This document shows positions 24,927-33,545 of a stretch of 48,827 nt of DNA, piece by piece; position 1 is the stretch's first letter; each line of letters opens with the position of its first letter. Under the pieces are notes generated by a model. It did no database searches and had not been told where the DNA came from. It worked only from the letters and a program-made list of their open reading frames with translations. The DNA is from Phycisphaerales bacterium (GTDB taxonomy: Bacteria > Planctomycetota > Phycisphaerae > Phycisphaerales > UBA1924). The DNA lies in contig JAGQOC010000001.1 in NCBI GenBank assembly GCA_020427745.1, forward strand, positions 1 to 48,827. The letters run 5' to 3'. The translations under genes were made by a program, and so were the position numbers.

Positions 24927-25394
24927 GTGAAGACCACGCCACAAACATCCCGACGCGTCCGCACCGCTGCGATCACCCTCCTCGGCTCCCTGATGCTCGG
25001 CTCACTCACGGGCTGCCAGCTCTTCAGCGAGAAGCTCACCGCCGAGCCCGGGCCCGTCTACCCCGAAGCCATGCCCCACGGCGAGGTCTTCGATGTGCAG
25101 GTCTTCCGCGAGGTCGCAGAACTCCGATTCACCAACTCCACCCCGATCGATTTCGGGCCCTCCACCGTCTGGCTCAACAAACGCTTCTCCCAGCCGATTG
25201 CCGGCATCGCGTCGGGCGAGACCGTCACGATGGACCTCCGACTCTTCGTCGACCAATGGGGCGAAACCTTCCGCGCCGGCGGGTTCTACGCACAACGCGA
25301 TCCCTCGCCGGTCGTGCTCGTCGAACTCGAAACCGGCGAGGCCGCAGAGCAAATCCTGCACGGATTCGTGATTGTCGAGAATATCTACAACTGA
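24927..25394 (+). CDS. hypothetical lipoprotein
   Basis: A 155-residue predicted lipoprotein with signal VKTTPQTSRRVRTAAITLLG leading to GSLTGC (Cys30). The mature part looks beta-rich (VAELRFTNSTPIDFGPSTVW, GETVTMDLRLF), perhaps an immunoglobulin-like fold, but no family is recognised. The only in-frame start is GTG 24927, with AGGAGG directly touching it, too close to act as a normal Shine-Dalgarno. It is divergent from the dihydrouridine synthase gene by 18 bases and is followed 17 bases later by the BshB1-like gene, so those two probably share a transcript. Confidence 0.75.
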   Translation: MKTTPQTSRRVRTAAITLLGSLMLGSLTGCQLFSEKLTAEPGPVYPEAMPHGEVFDVQVFREVAELRFTNSTPIDFGPSTVWLNKRFSQPIAGIASGETVTMDLRLFVDQWGETFRAGGFYAQRDPSPVVLVELETGEAAEQILHGFVIVENIYN

Positions 25395-25411
25395 TCCGGG
25401 GTTCACCGCAC

Positions 25412-26152
25412 ATGACCAGGATCCTCGTTGTCGGCCCGCACCCGGATGACCAAGAGCTCGGGATGGGGGGCACCATCATCAAGCTCGCCCAGCAGGGGCA
25501 CGACATCCTGCTGCTCGATGTCACCAACGGCGAGCCAACGCCGCTGGGATCCGTCGAGACCCGCAAACAGGAAGCCGCCGACGCGCTCGAGATCCTCCGG
25601 CGTGATGCGACGGGCACAATCGAACGCTGGCTGCTCGATCTCCCCAACCGCTTCGTCGAGCACACGATCCCCAACCGCCACGCGATCGCCGGCGTCATCC
25701 GCGCGTGGCAGGCGGAGATGATCTTCACAACCTACGCGACCGACGCCCACCCGGACCACCGCGCCGTCACGCGCTGCGTCGAGGACGCACGCTTCGACGC
25801 CAAGCTCTCCAAGATCGACATGCCCGCGCCCGTCGACGCGTGGACGGGCGAACAGAAAACCCTCGGCCCGACGATCTACCCCAAGTGGTTGATGTACTAC
25901 TACGCGACCCACCTCCGCTGGGTCGCGGACCCGAGCTTCGTGTTCGACATCTCGGGAGCGGTCGAGCAGAAGCTTGAATCGATCCGGGCCTACCACACCC
26001 AGTTCGTCCTGCCGGAGAAGAACCGCAAGGCACTCAACTGGATCGAGGCGTCGGCAACATATTTCGGATCCCGCATCGGGACGGACGCCGGCGAACCTTT
26101 TTTCACGAACGAACCCATCGGTCTCCACGCCCTGAACGGGCTTGTGATGTAA
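25412..26152 (+). CDS. PIG-L/LmbE family deacetylase, BshB1-like
   Basis: A 246-residue zinc-dependent N-acetylglucosaminyl deacetylase family protein. The zinc site is GPHPDDQELG (His10, Asp13), with the third ligand in DAHPDHRA. The C-terminal block FGSRIGTDAGEPFFTNEPIG is characteristic of BshB1, which removes acetate from N-acetylglucosaminyl-malate in bacillithiol synthesis. BshA and BshC are not in the window, so the pathway assignment is inference; a mycothiol-S-conjugate amidase or other LmbE activity is possible. The ATG lies just after the lipoprotein gene and shows only a weak GGGG upstream. Confidence 0.85.
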   Translation: MTRILVVGPHPDDQELGMGGTIIKLAQQGHDILLLDVTNGEPTPLGSVETRKQEAADALEILRRDATGTIERWLLDLPNRFVEHTIPNRHAIAGVIRAWQAEMIFTTYATDAHPDHRAVTRCVEDARFDAKLSKIDMPAPVDAWTGEQKTLGPTIYPKWLMYYYATHLRWVADPSFVFDISGAVEQKLESIRAYHTQFVLPEKNRKALNWIEASATYFGSRIGTDAGEPFFTNEPIGLHALNGLVM

Positions 26153-26293
26153 ATTTGTGTGGGCTTTGATCGGTTTCCAGAGAATTTGGGTGGTTTTTTG
26201 CCTGTCTCTCGGTCATACTTATCGGTGCTCGGGAGAGCGCGGCCGAGCCCCACGACCACACACCAATCCGCGCCGCAACAGGAGACCCAGATT

Positions 26294-26932
26294 ATGAATC
26301 TCAAAGATACCCTTCCATTCCTCGCGGGCATTGCCGCGGCATCGGGCATCGCCGTCCTCGTCGCGGCGGGACCGGAACACGACTCCCACGGCATGGACCC
26401 GGTCACCACCGACGAGATGAACGAAATGATGGAGATGTCCCCCGAGGACATGATGGCCGCCATGGCCAAGATGAGCGAGCCCGGCGAGCATCACAAAGAA
26501 CTCGGCGAGATGGTCGGCAACTGGCACGCCAAGACCAGTTTCATCATGGACCCCTCCGCGCCCCCTATGGAGGGCGAGGGTGAGATGAGCGTCAAGTGGA
26601 TCCTCGGTGGGCGCTTCCTGCAGTCCAACTTCAAGATGGACTTCATGGGGCAGCCCTTCGAGGGGCTCAGCTTCATGGGCTACGACAACGCCCACGGGGA
26701 ATATGTCTCCACCTGGATGGACTCCATGACCACGAAAATCACCTACATGACCGGTGAGAAAGAGGACGGCGCGCTCGTCATGCACGGCATCTCCACCACC
26801 CCCATGGGCGACAACCCCATGAAGATCGTCACCACCTCCAACGAGGACGGCACCGTCACCGACAAGTTCTACGACCAGATGCCCGACGGCACCTGGATGA
26901 ACTCCGGCACGATCGTCTACACACGCAAGTAA
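26294..26932 (+). CDS. DUF1579 family exported protein
   Basis: A 212-residue protein with an N-terminal signal or membrane anchor (PFLAGIAAASGIAVLVAAG) and a Met/Glu-rich linker (MNEMMEMSPEDMMAAMAKM). The rest is DUF1579: GNWHAKTSFIMDP, WILGGRFLQSNF, GLSFMGYDNAHGEYVSTWMD, and the closing DGTWMNSGTIVYTRK. DUF1579 proteins are beta-barrel-like and common in planctomycetes, with no known activity. GGAGA lies 8 bases before the ATG. A perfect 12-bp hairpin lies just after the stop. The upstream 141 bases hold no gene. Confidence 0.85.
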   Translation: MNLKDTLPFLAGIAAASGIAVLVAAGPEHDSHGMDPVTTDEMNEMMEMSPEDMMAAMAKMSEPGEHHKELGEMVGNWHAKTSFIMDPSAPPMEGEGEMSVKWILGGRFLQSNFKMDFMGQPFEGLSFMGYDNAHGEYVSTWMDSMTTKITYMTGEKEDGALVMHGISTTPMGDNPMKIVTTSNEDGTVTDKFYDQMPDGTWMNSGTIVYTRK

Positions 26933-26953
26933 TCCGCAATCGCAACCACGCCT

Positions 26954-26980
26954 GCGGCCCGCGCATCATGCGCGGGCCGC
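26954..26980 (+). terminator. GC-rich hairpin without T-tract
   Basis: GCGGCCCGCGCA, loop TCA, then TGCGCGGGCCGC: a perfect 12-bp stem located 22 bases after the DUF1579 stop. No run of T follows, so it is an incomplete intrinsic terminator or an mRNA 3'-end stabiliser. Confidence 0.55.
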
Positions 26981-27002
26981 TGTGCGTTCGGAGCAACCCG
27001 GC

Positions 27003-27311
27003 ATGAACGACGAACAACAGTTCATCTGCTTCCTCGAGCCCACACGCGAGGAGATGCCCGACGACCCGACCGAAACAGAAGCACAGGCGGCACGCGACCA
27101 CTTCGCCTACTACAAAGAACTCCACGCACGCGGCACGCTCGTGCTCGCGGGGCGCACGCAGCAAGCGCCCCACATCGGCATCATGGTCTTCGAGGCAAAG
27201 GATATGGAAACCGCGAAACGAATCGTCGAGAACGATCCCGCGATCGTCGCCGGCATCTTCCGCGCACGCATCCAGCCCTACCGCGTCGCGCTGCTTCAGG
27301 GACGAGACTGA
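27003..27311 (+). CDS. YciI family protein
   Basis: A 102-residue YciI-like protein (dimeric alpha-beta fold). Family traits are FICFLEPTRE at the start, AARDHFAYYKELHARGTLVLAG with the conserved His, and IVENDPAIVAGIFRARIQPY at the end. The family is linked loosely to catabolism and stress, and the enzyme activity is unknown. GGAG lies 9 bases before ATG 27003; an in-frame GTG at 26982 falls next to the hairpin and is less likely. It ends one base before the convergent phosphofructokinase gene. Confidence 0.85.
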   Translation: MNDEQQFICFLEPTREEMPDDPTETEAQAARDHFAYYKELHARGTLVLAGRTQQAPHIGIMVFEAKDMETAKRIVENDPAIVAGIFRARIQPYRVALLQGRD

Positions 27312-27312
27312 A

Positions 27313-28572
27313 TCAGATCCGCTCGTAGAGCGGCAGCTTCCCAACAAGCGGTCGGCAGTAATCCAGGAACAACTGGCTCACATTGTTGTGCCCATCAATA
27401 AACTCGCTGGGCATGTGCTTGGTCTTCGCCGCGACATCGCCGAGCTCGATCCGCTTGTACTGACCGGCGTAGGGCTGACCCTCGCCGATCGGGCTCGTGC
27501 GGATAATCGCAACCGATCCGTCCAGATCACCACTCGTCGCGAGCCTTGCCGCGTAGCGCCCCACGCCGCGCGCCTCGCGCTGGTCGAGCGGCGACTGGTC
27601 GGGGAAACACCGCTGAACATACCCGAAGGTGTCCGCCCGCACTCGCGGGGCTTTTCCCCCGACCGGCGTGAGCTTTTCTTTGAGCAGATCGGACAAGCCG
27701 TCACCGATCGCGCCGGACCCCGAGAGCTGCACATTGCCGTGCGCATCAACCTGCCCGTTCTTGATGAGCTGGGCACCGATCGCGTTGCCTTCCTTGTCGC
27801 TGATGCCCTCGCTCACCGCGATGTGAACCCGCTGGCGTTTGTCGTAGATCCTGGCGACATCCTCGACGAACCGCTCGGTATCGAACGGCACCTCGGGGAG
27901 ATAGATCAGCTGGGGCCCGTCGGTCGACCCGCCCTCGTACTCGTACCGATCGTCACGACGCGCCAGCGCACTGGCCGCGGTCAGGAACCCCGCGTGGCGC
28001 CCCATGATGACATTGATCTTGATGCCGGGCAGCGAGATGTTGTCGAGGAAGTCCGCCATGCACGCCTTGGCGACGAACCGCGCCGCGCTCGGGAAGCCCG
28101 GCGTGTGGTCGTTGATCATCAGATCGTTGTCCACCGTCTTCGGGATATGGAAACACCGCAGCTCGTAGCCCTTCTCGTTGGAGAGCTCGTTGACGATCCG
28201 GCAGGTGTCCGAGCTGTCGTTGCCCCCGATGTAGAAGAAGTAGCGGATGTCGTGCTTCTGGCACGCCTCGAAGATCCGCTCGCAGTACGCCGCATCGGGC
28301 TTGTCGCGGGTTGAGCCGAGCCCGGCGCTGGGGGTCTGGGCGAGCAGCTGGAGCCGGTCGTGCGGATAATCAGTGAGGTCGTAGAGGTCATCGTTGACGA
28401 GCCCGGTCACGCCATGACGCATCCCGAGGACCTTTTTGATCGCGTTGCCCTCGGTCCCCGCCCCCGCGGCTCGGAGCCCCTCGATCACACCCACAAGCGA
28501 CTCATTGATGACGGCGGTGGGCCCGCCCGACTGCCCGATCACCGCGTTGCCCCTGACCAGATCAACTGCCAT
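27313..28572 (-). CDS. PPi-type 6-phosphofructokinase
   Basis: A 419-residue phosphofructokinase acting on fructose 6-phosphate in glycolysis, probably reversible and using pyrophosphate. The phosphoryl-donor loop is GGNDS (116-120): Asp119 stands where ATP-type enzymes have Gly, the mark of PPi dependence. The catalytic block is PKTVDND (144-150), and MGRHAGFLTAASAL is the substrate-binding MGR motif. The length fits the PPi-PFK group rather than the short ATP enzymes (about 320). AGAGGG precedes the ATG by about 6 bases. The gene faces YciI with one base between the stops. Confidence 0.92.
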   Translation of the reverse strand: MAVDLVRGNAVIGQSGGPTAVINESLVGVIEGLRAAGAGTEGNAIKKVLGMRHGVTGLVNDDLYDLTDYPHDRLQLLAQTPSAGLGSTRDKPDAAYCERIFEACQKHDIRYFFYIGGNDSSDTCRIVNELSNEKGYELRCFHIPKTVDNDLMINDHTPGFPSAARFVAKACMADFLDNISLPGIKINVIMGRHAGFLTAASALARRDDRYEYEGGSTDGPQLIYLPEVPFDTERFVEDVARIYDKRQRVHIAVSEGISDKEGNAIGAQLIKNGQVDAHGNVQLSGSGAIGDGLSDLLKEKLTPVGGKAPRVRADTFGYVQRCFPDQSPLDQREARGVGRYAARLATSGDLDGSVAIIRTSPIGEGQPYAGQYKRIELGDVAAKTKHMPSEFIDGHNNVSQLFLDYCRPLVGKLPLYERI

Positions 28573-28720
28573 TGCTGCCCTCTTTCTCCGGATTGCCCGT
28601 CAAGCGGGCGGCGATTCTCAACCAGACCGAAGCGTAGGGGGATTCGACGGGTTTGTGCACCAATTCTTGCCGCGCCGGGCCCGGTTCCTCGGTACCATGG
28701 TGCCCAAGGAGTCCTGATTT

Positions 28721-31700
28721 ATGAAATCTGCATCCGTTCTCGCCGCCCTCGCGATCGCCGCCCTCCACGCCGGCGCCTCCGACCCGCTCGCCCCCCGTCC
28801 CAACGGCATGGCGCCCGCGCGACCGGGCACCTACCTCATCACCGACGCCACCATCCACACGGCACCCGGAAGCACCCTCGAGGACAGCGACCTGCTCATC
28901 GTTGACGGACGCATTGCCAAGATCGGAACGGATCTCCAAGCTCCAGGTGCGCAGCTCATCGACCTCGACGGGGTGCACCTCTACGCGGGCTTCATTGATC
29001 CATATATCGTCGTTGACGCTCCTGCTCCGAGTGCGTCATCCGCGGGCAGACACTGGAACGACATGGTCACCCCCCAACGCGACGCGCTCAGCGGCACCGG
29101 ACTCAGCGGTGACCAAGCCGAAAAACTCCGCGAACAGGGATTCACCAGCGCGATGATCGCCCCCGGGCACGGCGTCTTCCGCGGCTGGTCCGCGATCGTC
29201 TCCACCGCCGAACCCTTCGACGACCCCTCCATGGGCTCAACACCCGTCTACAAAGCGCGCGCCGCCCAGATCCACGGCTTCGAAACCTCCGACTGGTCCT
29301 CCGGCGCATACCCGACGAGCCACATGGGCGTCATGGCGCTGCTCCGCCAAACCTTTATCGATGCGGAACACCGCGCCGCATCCGAGCACGCCGACGCGTC
29401 ATGCCTCGATTCTGTCAGCGGCAGCAACCTCAATATCTACGACACCCGCCACGAGCTCGAAGCGCTCCTCGCGGGCAAGGTCGCCGGCGAGTTCCACCAC
29501 GAGCATGTCGCGATCGTCGGCAACGGCAACGAGCACCGCCGACTCGACGCGCTCAAGGATCTTGGCTTCCCGATCATCACCCCACTGAACTTCCCCAAGG
29601 CCCCCGATGTGTTCTCGATCGGTGCCGCCGACAGCGTGGACCTCGCAGAACTCCAATCCTGGGAACGCGCCCCCGCCAACGCCCGCTGGCTCGACAACTC
29701 GGGCCTCACCGTCGCCCTGACCACAAGCAAGCTCCCCAAGGGACAAAAATTCTGGGACAACCTGCACACCGCGATCGAGAAAGGGCTCGCCCCCGACCGC
29801 GCCCTCGCGATGCTCACAACAAACCCCGCCGAGATCCTCGGACTCAACGACCAGGGCACCCTCGCCGTCGGCCACCCCGCGAACATCGTCCTCGCCTCGG
29901 GCAATCTCTTCGACCCGGAAGCCGACGCCAAGATCCTCGACCTCTTCGTCGATGGACGCAAGCACCACATCAGCGACGCCGAGTCCGACCATTTCGATGG
30001 GCACTGGACCATCCGGATCGTCGGTGCGCCATTCACCATGTGGATGGACATCGACGGCAACACGATCACCGCGACCGAGGGAGAGGGCGATGACGCCGCC
30101 GTCGGCAAAGCGCGCAAGGTCACCATGGACCACAACACGCTGTCCTTCCTCATCGATGACGACGACGATGGCACGGGCACCTATGTCATGACCGGCACGC
30201 TCCTTCCCGACGGGATGATCCGCGGCACCGGGATGGCCGCGGACCAATCCACCTTTGAATGGACCGCGACCAAGGACGCCGACACCGTCACCACCAAGGA
30301 TTTCGCGGGCACCTGGGATGCGACACTCAACAACCGCTTCGAGCTCAGCTTCAAGGTCAAGGGCGACAAGGTGACGGTGGTTGAGCACACCGACGCCGAT
30401 GACATCACGCAGGACGCCACCGAGGTCCGCGTCGAGGACGACCAGCTCAAGTTCAACTTCGAGCACAAGCCCTTCGGCATGGAGGGCGTCTTCCGCATCG
30501 CGCTCGCCCCACCCACCGACGACGCGCTCACCGGCGACGGTGAGATGCCGGGCGGCAAAGCATTCCCACTCTCCGCCGTCCGCGCGAGCAAGGACAAGCC
30601 CGACGCCGACAAGCTCCCCGATCTCCCCGAAGCACCGTTCGGGTCGTATGCCTACACCGAAGAACCCAAGAGCGGCATCACCCTTATCACCGGCGCCACA
30701 ATCTGGACCCAGACCGACGACGGCATCCTCGAAGACGGATGGATCCTCGTCCGCGACGGCAAGATCATGTCCGTCGGCACCGGGGGTTACCCACGCATCG
30801 CCGTCGACCAGCAGTTCGACGCGACCGGCATGCACATCACCCCCGGGCTCATCGATGCCCACTCGCACACCGGGCTCTTCCGCTTCGGCGTCAACGAGTC
30901 CGGACAAGCCGTCACCAGCGAGGTCCGCATCAGTGATTCCCTCGACCCCGCCCACCCCGGTTTCTACCGCGAGCTCGCCGGCGGCTTGACCACCGCCAAC
31001 CTCCTCCACGGCTCCGCCAATCCCATCGGCGGGCAGTCGCAGACCATCAAACTCCGCTGGAACGCCGACAAACCCGAGGACATGTTCTTCGAGGGCGCCA
31101 AGCCCGGCATCAAGTTCGCGCTCGGCGAGAATGTCAAGCAATCCAACTGGGGTGACGACAACACCACCCGCTACCCCCAGACCCGCATGGGTGTCGAGAC
31201 CATCATGCGCGACCGATTCACCAAGGCGCGTGAGTACGCAACAAATCGTGTACGAAGTGTGAAACTCACTCAACAACTCGATCAACTGGACACACGCCTA
31301 CAAAACCTAAAAAGCGAATTAGTGAAAGAAAATGAACGGCAGAGCCCGTACTACCAAATACTCGATCAAAGGCAGCAACTTCAACGGACAATCAATGAGT
31401 TATCTGCCCGCGACCTCGAGCTCGAAGCCCTCGCAGAGATCCTCGCCGGCGATCGCCTCGTGCACTGCCACTCCTACCGCCAGGACGAGATCCTGATGCT
31501 CTGCCGACTCGCCGAGGAGTTCGGTTTCAAAATCGGCACCTTCCAGCACGGGCTCGAGACCTACAAGGTCGCCGAGATCGTCAAGGAGCACGCGATCGGC
31601 GCCTCCATCTTCTCCGACTGGTGGGCCTACAAGGTCGAGGTCCAGGACGCGATCCCCTACGCCGGCCCGATCAACCACGCCGTCGGGCTGCTCACCAGCT

Positions 31701-32221
31701 ACAACTCCGACTCCGACGACCTCGCCCGCCGAATGAATGTCGAAGCGGGCAAGGCATTCAAATACGCCAAGATGTCCGGCATCGAGATGACCGAACAGGA
31801 GGCCCTCGCCTTCGTCACCACCAACCCCGCGATCCAGCTCGGTATCGATGCCCGCGTCGGCACGCTCGAACCGGGCAAGGACGCCGACATCGCGGTCTGG
31901 ACCGGCAACCCGCTCTCCTCGCTCTCACGCTGCGAGATGACCTTCGTCGACGGCAAGCTCCTGTTCTCCCGCGAGCTCGACGCGCAGATGCGCACCGCCA
32001 TCGCCACCGAACGCCAACGCCTCATCCAGAAGATCCTCACCGAGGGCAAGCCGGAACCCAAGCCCGAGAAGGAAAGCAAGGACGACGACACCAAAGCCCC
32101 CGAGCTCGTCGACCCCAACTACGCCGACCATTACAGCAACACCCACCAGGGCGACTGCGGCTGCAACACCCTCCACACCCACTGGACCGACGCATACACC
32201 AGCACCGAAAGCGGAAACTGA
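28721..32221 (+). CDS. two-part secreted amidohydrolase, inactive-like half plus active-like half
   Basis: A 1166-residue exported protein. Residues 1-19 are a signal peptide. Residues 30-420 are amidohydrolase-like but lack the HxH metal motif (YAGFIDPYIVVD where GLIDAHxH is expected). Residues 425-640 are beta-rich repeats resembling a small barrel. Residues 655-1110 form a second amidohydrolase with the metal pair GLIDAHSH (His714, His716), LVHCHSYRQDE, and a C-terminal EPGKDADIAVW. A 55-residue coiled-coil insert of low GC occurs near 840-895. The tail GDCGCNTLHTHW could bind metal. AAGGAG lies 9 bases before the ATG. The next gene starts 3 bases after the stop, so both are one operon. 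Substrate unknown; a peptide or imide hydrolase is a guess. Confidence 0.88.
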   Translation: MKSASVLAALAIAALHAGASDPLAPRPNGMAPARPGTYLITDATIHTAPGSTLEDSDLLIVDGRIAKIGTDLQAPGAQLIDLDGVHLYAGFIDPYIVVDAPAPSASSAGRHWNDMVTPQRDALSGTGLSGDQAEKLREQGFTSAMIAPGHGVFRGWSAIVSTAEPFDDPSMGSTPVYKARAAQIHGFETSDWSSGAYPTSHMGVMALLRQTFIDAEHRAASEHADASCLDSVSGSNLNIYDTRHELEALLAGKVAGEFHHEHVAIVGNGNEHRRLDALKDLGFPIITPLNFPKAPDVFSIGAADSVDLAELQSWERAPANARWLDNSGLTVALTTSKLPKGQKFWDNLHTAIEKGLAPDRALAMLTTNPAEILGLNDQGTLAVGHPANIVLASGNLFDPEADAKILDLFVDGRKHHISDAESDHFDGHWTIRIVGAPFTMWMDIDGNTITATEGEGDDAAVGKARKVTMDHNTLSFLIDDDDDGTGTYVMTGTLLPDGMIRGTGMAADQSTFEWTATKDADTVTTKDFAGTWDATLNNRFELSFKVKGDKVTVVEHTDADDITQDATEVRVEDDQLKFNFEHKPFGMEGVFRIALAPPTDDALTGDGEMPGGKAFPLSAVRASKDKPDADKLPDLPEAPFGSYAYTEEPKSGITLITGATIWTQTDDGILEDGWILVRDGKIMSVGTGGYPRIAVDQQFDATGMHITPGLIDAHSHTGLFRFGVNESGQAVTSEVRISDSLDPAHPGFYRELAGGLTTANLLHGSANPIGGQSQTIKLRWNADKPEDMFFEGAKPGIKFALGENVKQSNWGDDNTTRYPQTRMGVETIMRDRFTKAREYATNRVRSVKLTQQLDQLDTRLQNLKSELVKENERQSPYYQILDQRQQLQRTINELSARDLELEALAEILAGDRLVHCHSYRQDEILMLCRLAEEFGFKIGTFQHGLETYKVAEIVKEHAIGASIFSDWWAYKVEVQDAIPYAGPINHAVGLLTSYNSDSDDLARRMNVEAGKAFKYAKMSGIEMTEQEALAFVTTNPAIQLGIDARVGTLEPGKDADIAVWTGNPLSSLSRCEMTFVDGKLLFSRELDAQMRTAIATERQRLIQKILTEGKPEPKPEKESKDDDTKAPELVDPNYADHYSNTHQGDCGCNTLHTHWTDAYTSTESGN
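31238..31400 (+). other. low-GC coiled-coil insert inside the amidohydrolase gene
   Basis: A 160-base stretch in frame within the gene. By hand count, 31261-31380 has 52 G or C of 120 (43%), well below the flanking sequence, and uses A-ending codons the flanks avoid. It encodes a heptad-like Leu/Gln/Glu helix (QQLDQLDTRLQNLKSELVK). It looks like a recent replacement or insertion between AREYA and RDLELEALAEIL. Confidence 0.7.
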
Positions 32222-32224
32222 ACC

Positions 32225-33541
32225 ATGAACCTCTTGACCACCACCATCGCCGCCGCCATGCTCGCAACCGCGTGCGCCTCCGCCCAGGACCTCGCACCCG
32301 CCGCACCCGCGCAGGACCACCCGATCATCCTCATCGGCGCAACCGTACATACCGTCTCCGGCGACAACATCGAGAACGGCGCCGTCGCTTTCACCAACGG
32401 ACGCATCGAGTATGTCGGCCAACGGATGCACATCGACCTGAGCGACCCCGCCCCCAACACGCAGATCATCGACCTCACCGGGAAACACATCTACCCCGGG
32501 CTCATCGACTCGGTGACGCGATTGGGTCTCGAAGAGATCTCCGCCGTCCGCGCCATGAACGACTACAACGAGGTCGGCGACATGACCCCCGAGGTCCGCG
32601 CCTATGTCTCTGTCAACCCCGACTCCACCGTCATCCCCACCGCCCAGACCAACGGCGTCCTCACCGTCGGCGTGTTCCCCTCCGGGGGCACCATCCCCGG
32701 ACGCGCCTCCGTCCTCCGCACCAACGGATGGACCACCGAGGACATGGCCATCTCCCGTGACGCCGGCGTCATCATCAACTGGCCCCGCATGCGCGCCCCA
32801 GCCAACAGCAACGACACATCCAGGTTCAACAGCAACCGCGACAAACGCCTCGCCAAGCTCGACACCCTTATCGATCAAACAATCTCCTACGCCGCGGCTC
32901 ACAATGCGACCGATCTCCAGCTCGACGCGATGACCACCATCCTCCCCGGTGAATCACAGAACCCCGTCTACATCAACGCCGACGACTACGACCAGATCAC
33001 CACCGCCGTCAACTGGGCAATCTCCCGCGGACTCCGCCCAGTCATCGTCGGCGGACGCGATGCCCACCTCTGCACCGACCTGCTCGCATCCACAAACACC
33101 CCCGTCATCGTCGGCGGCACCTACAACTTCCCCAAACGCAACGACGCCGCCTACGACGAACCCTACACCCTCCCCGCCAAGCTCGAGGCCGCCGGCGTGA
33201 AGTGGTCGCTCACCATGTCCTCGCGCCACGCCCACGAGCGCAACCTCCCCGACGCCGCCGCGATCGCCGTCGCCCACGGGCTCGATCACGACGCCGCCCT
33301 CCGCGCGATCACACTCACCGCCGCCGAGAACCTCGGCGTCGCCGACCAACTCGGGTCCATCGAACAGGACAAACTCGCAACCCTCATCATCACCGATGCC
33401 GACATCCTCGATGTCACCACCATCGTCGAGGGCGCCTATATCGACGGCCGCAAGATCGATCTCCGCAACAAGCAGACCGATCTCCGAGACAAGTACCTCG
33501 AAAAGTACCGGCAGCTCGACATGATTGAATCAGAGGACTGA
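32225..33541 (+). CDS. secreted amidohydrolase-like protein without HxH
   Basis: A 438-residue exported protein with signal peptide MNLLTTTIAAAMLATACASA. It has the composite beta-sandwich of amidohydrolases at both ends (LIGATVHTVSGDNIENG and QDKLATLIITDADIL) around a barrel domain. The first metal-binding motif is absent: HIYPGLIDSVTRLGL replaces GLIDAHTH, and later His residues (GGRDAHLC, SSRHAHERN) are not in clear ligand positions. It is therefore probably non-catalytic or differently metallated, and may act with the preceding protein as a pair. It ends 4 bases before the convergent capsid cassette. Confidence 0.85.
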   Translation: MNLLTTTIAAAMLATACASAQDLAPAAPAQDHPIILIGATVHTVSGDNIENGAVAFTNGRIEYVGQRMHIDLSDPAPNTQIIDLTGKHIYPGLIDSVTRLGLEEISAVRAMNDYNEVGDMTPEVRAYVSVNPDSTVIPTAQTNGVLTVGVFPSGGTIPGRASVLRTNGWTTEDMAISRDAGVIINWPRMRAPANSNDTSRFNSNRDKRLAKLDTLIDQTISYAAAHNATDLQLDAMTTILPGESQNPVYINADDYDQITTAVNWAISRGLRPVIVGGRDAHLCTDLLASTNTPVIVGGTYNFPKRNDAAYDEPYTLPAKLEAAGVKWSLTMSSRHAHERNLPDAAAIAVAHGLDHDAALRAITLTAAENLGVADQLGSIEQDKLATLIITDADILDVTTIVEGAYIDGRKIDLRNKQTDLRDKYLEKYRQLDMIESED

Positions 33542-33545
33542 CCGC

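Noticed and set aside
26198-26222. TTGCCT and CATACTTAT as a promoter for the DUF1579 gene
   Set aside because: Spacer of 10-12 bases is too short for a sigma-70 promoter.
29399-31285. 628-codon minus-strand open frame opposite the amidohydrolase
   Set aside because: Gly/Val/Asp/Glu-rich translation typical of antisense frames in GC-rich DNA; the sense frame has amidohydrolase motifs.
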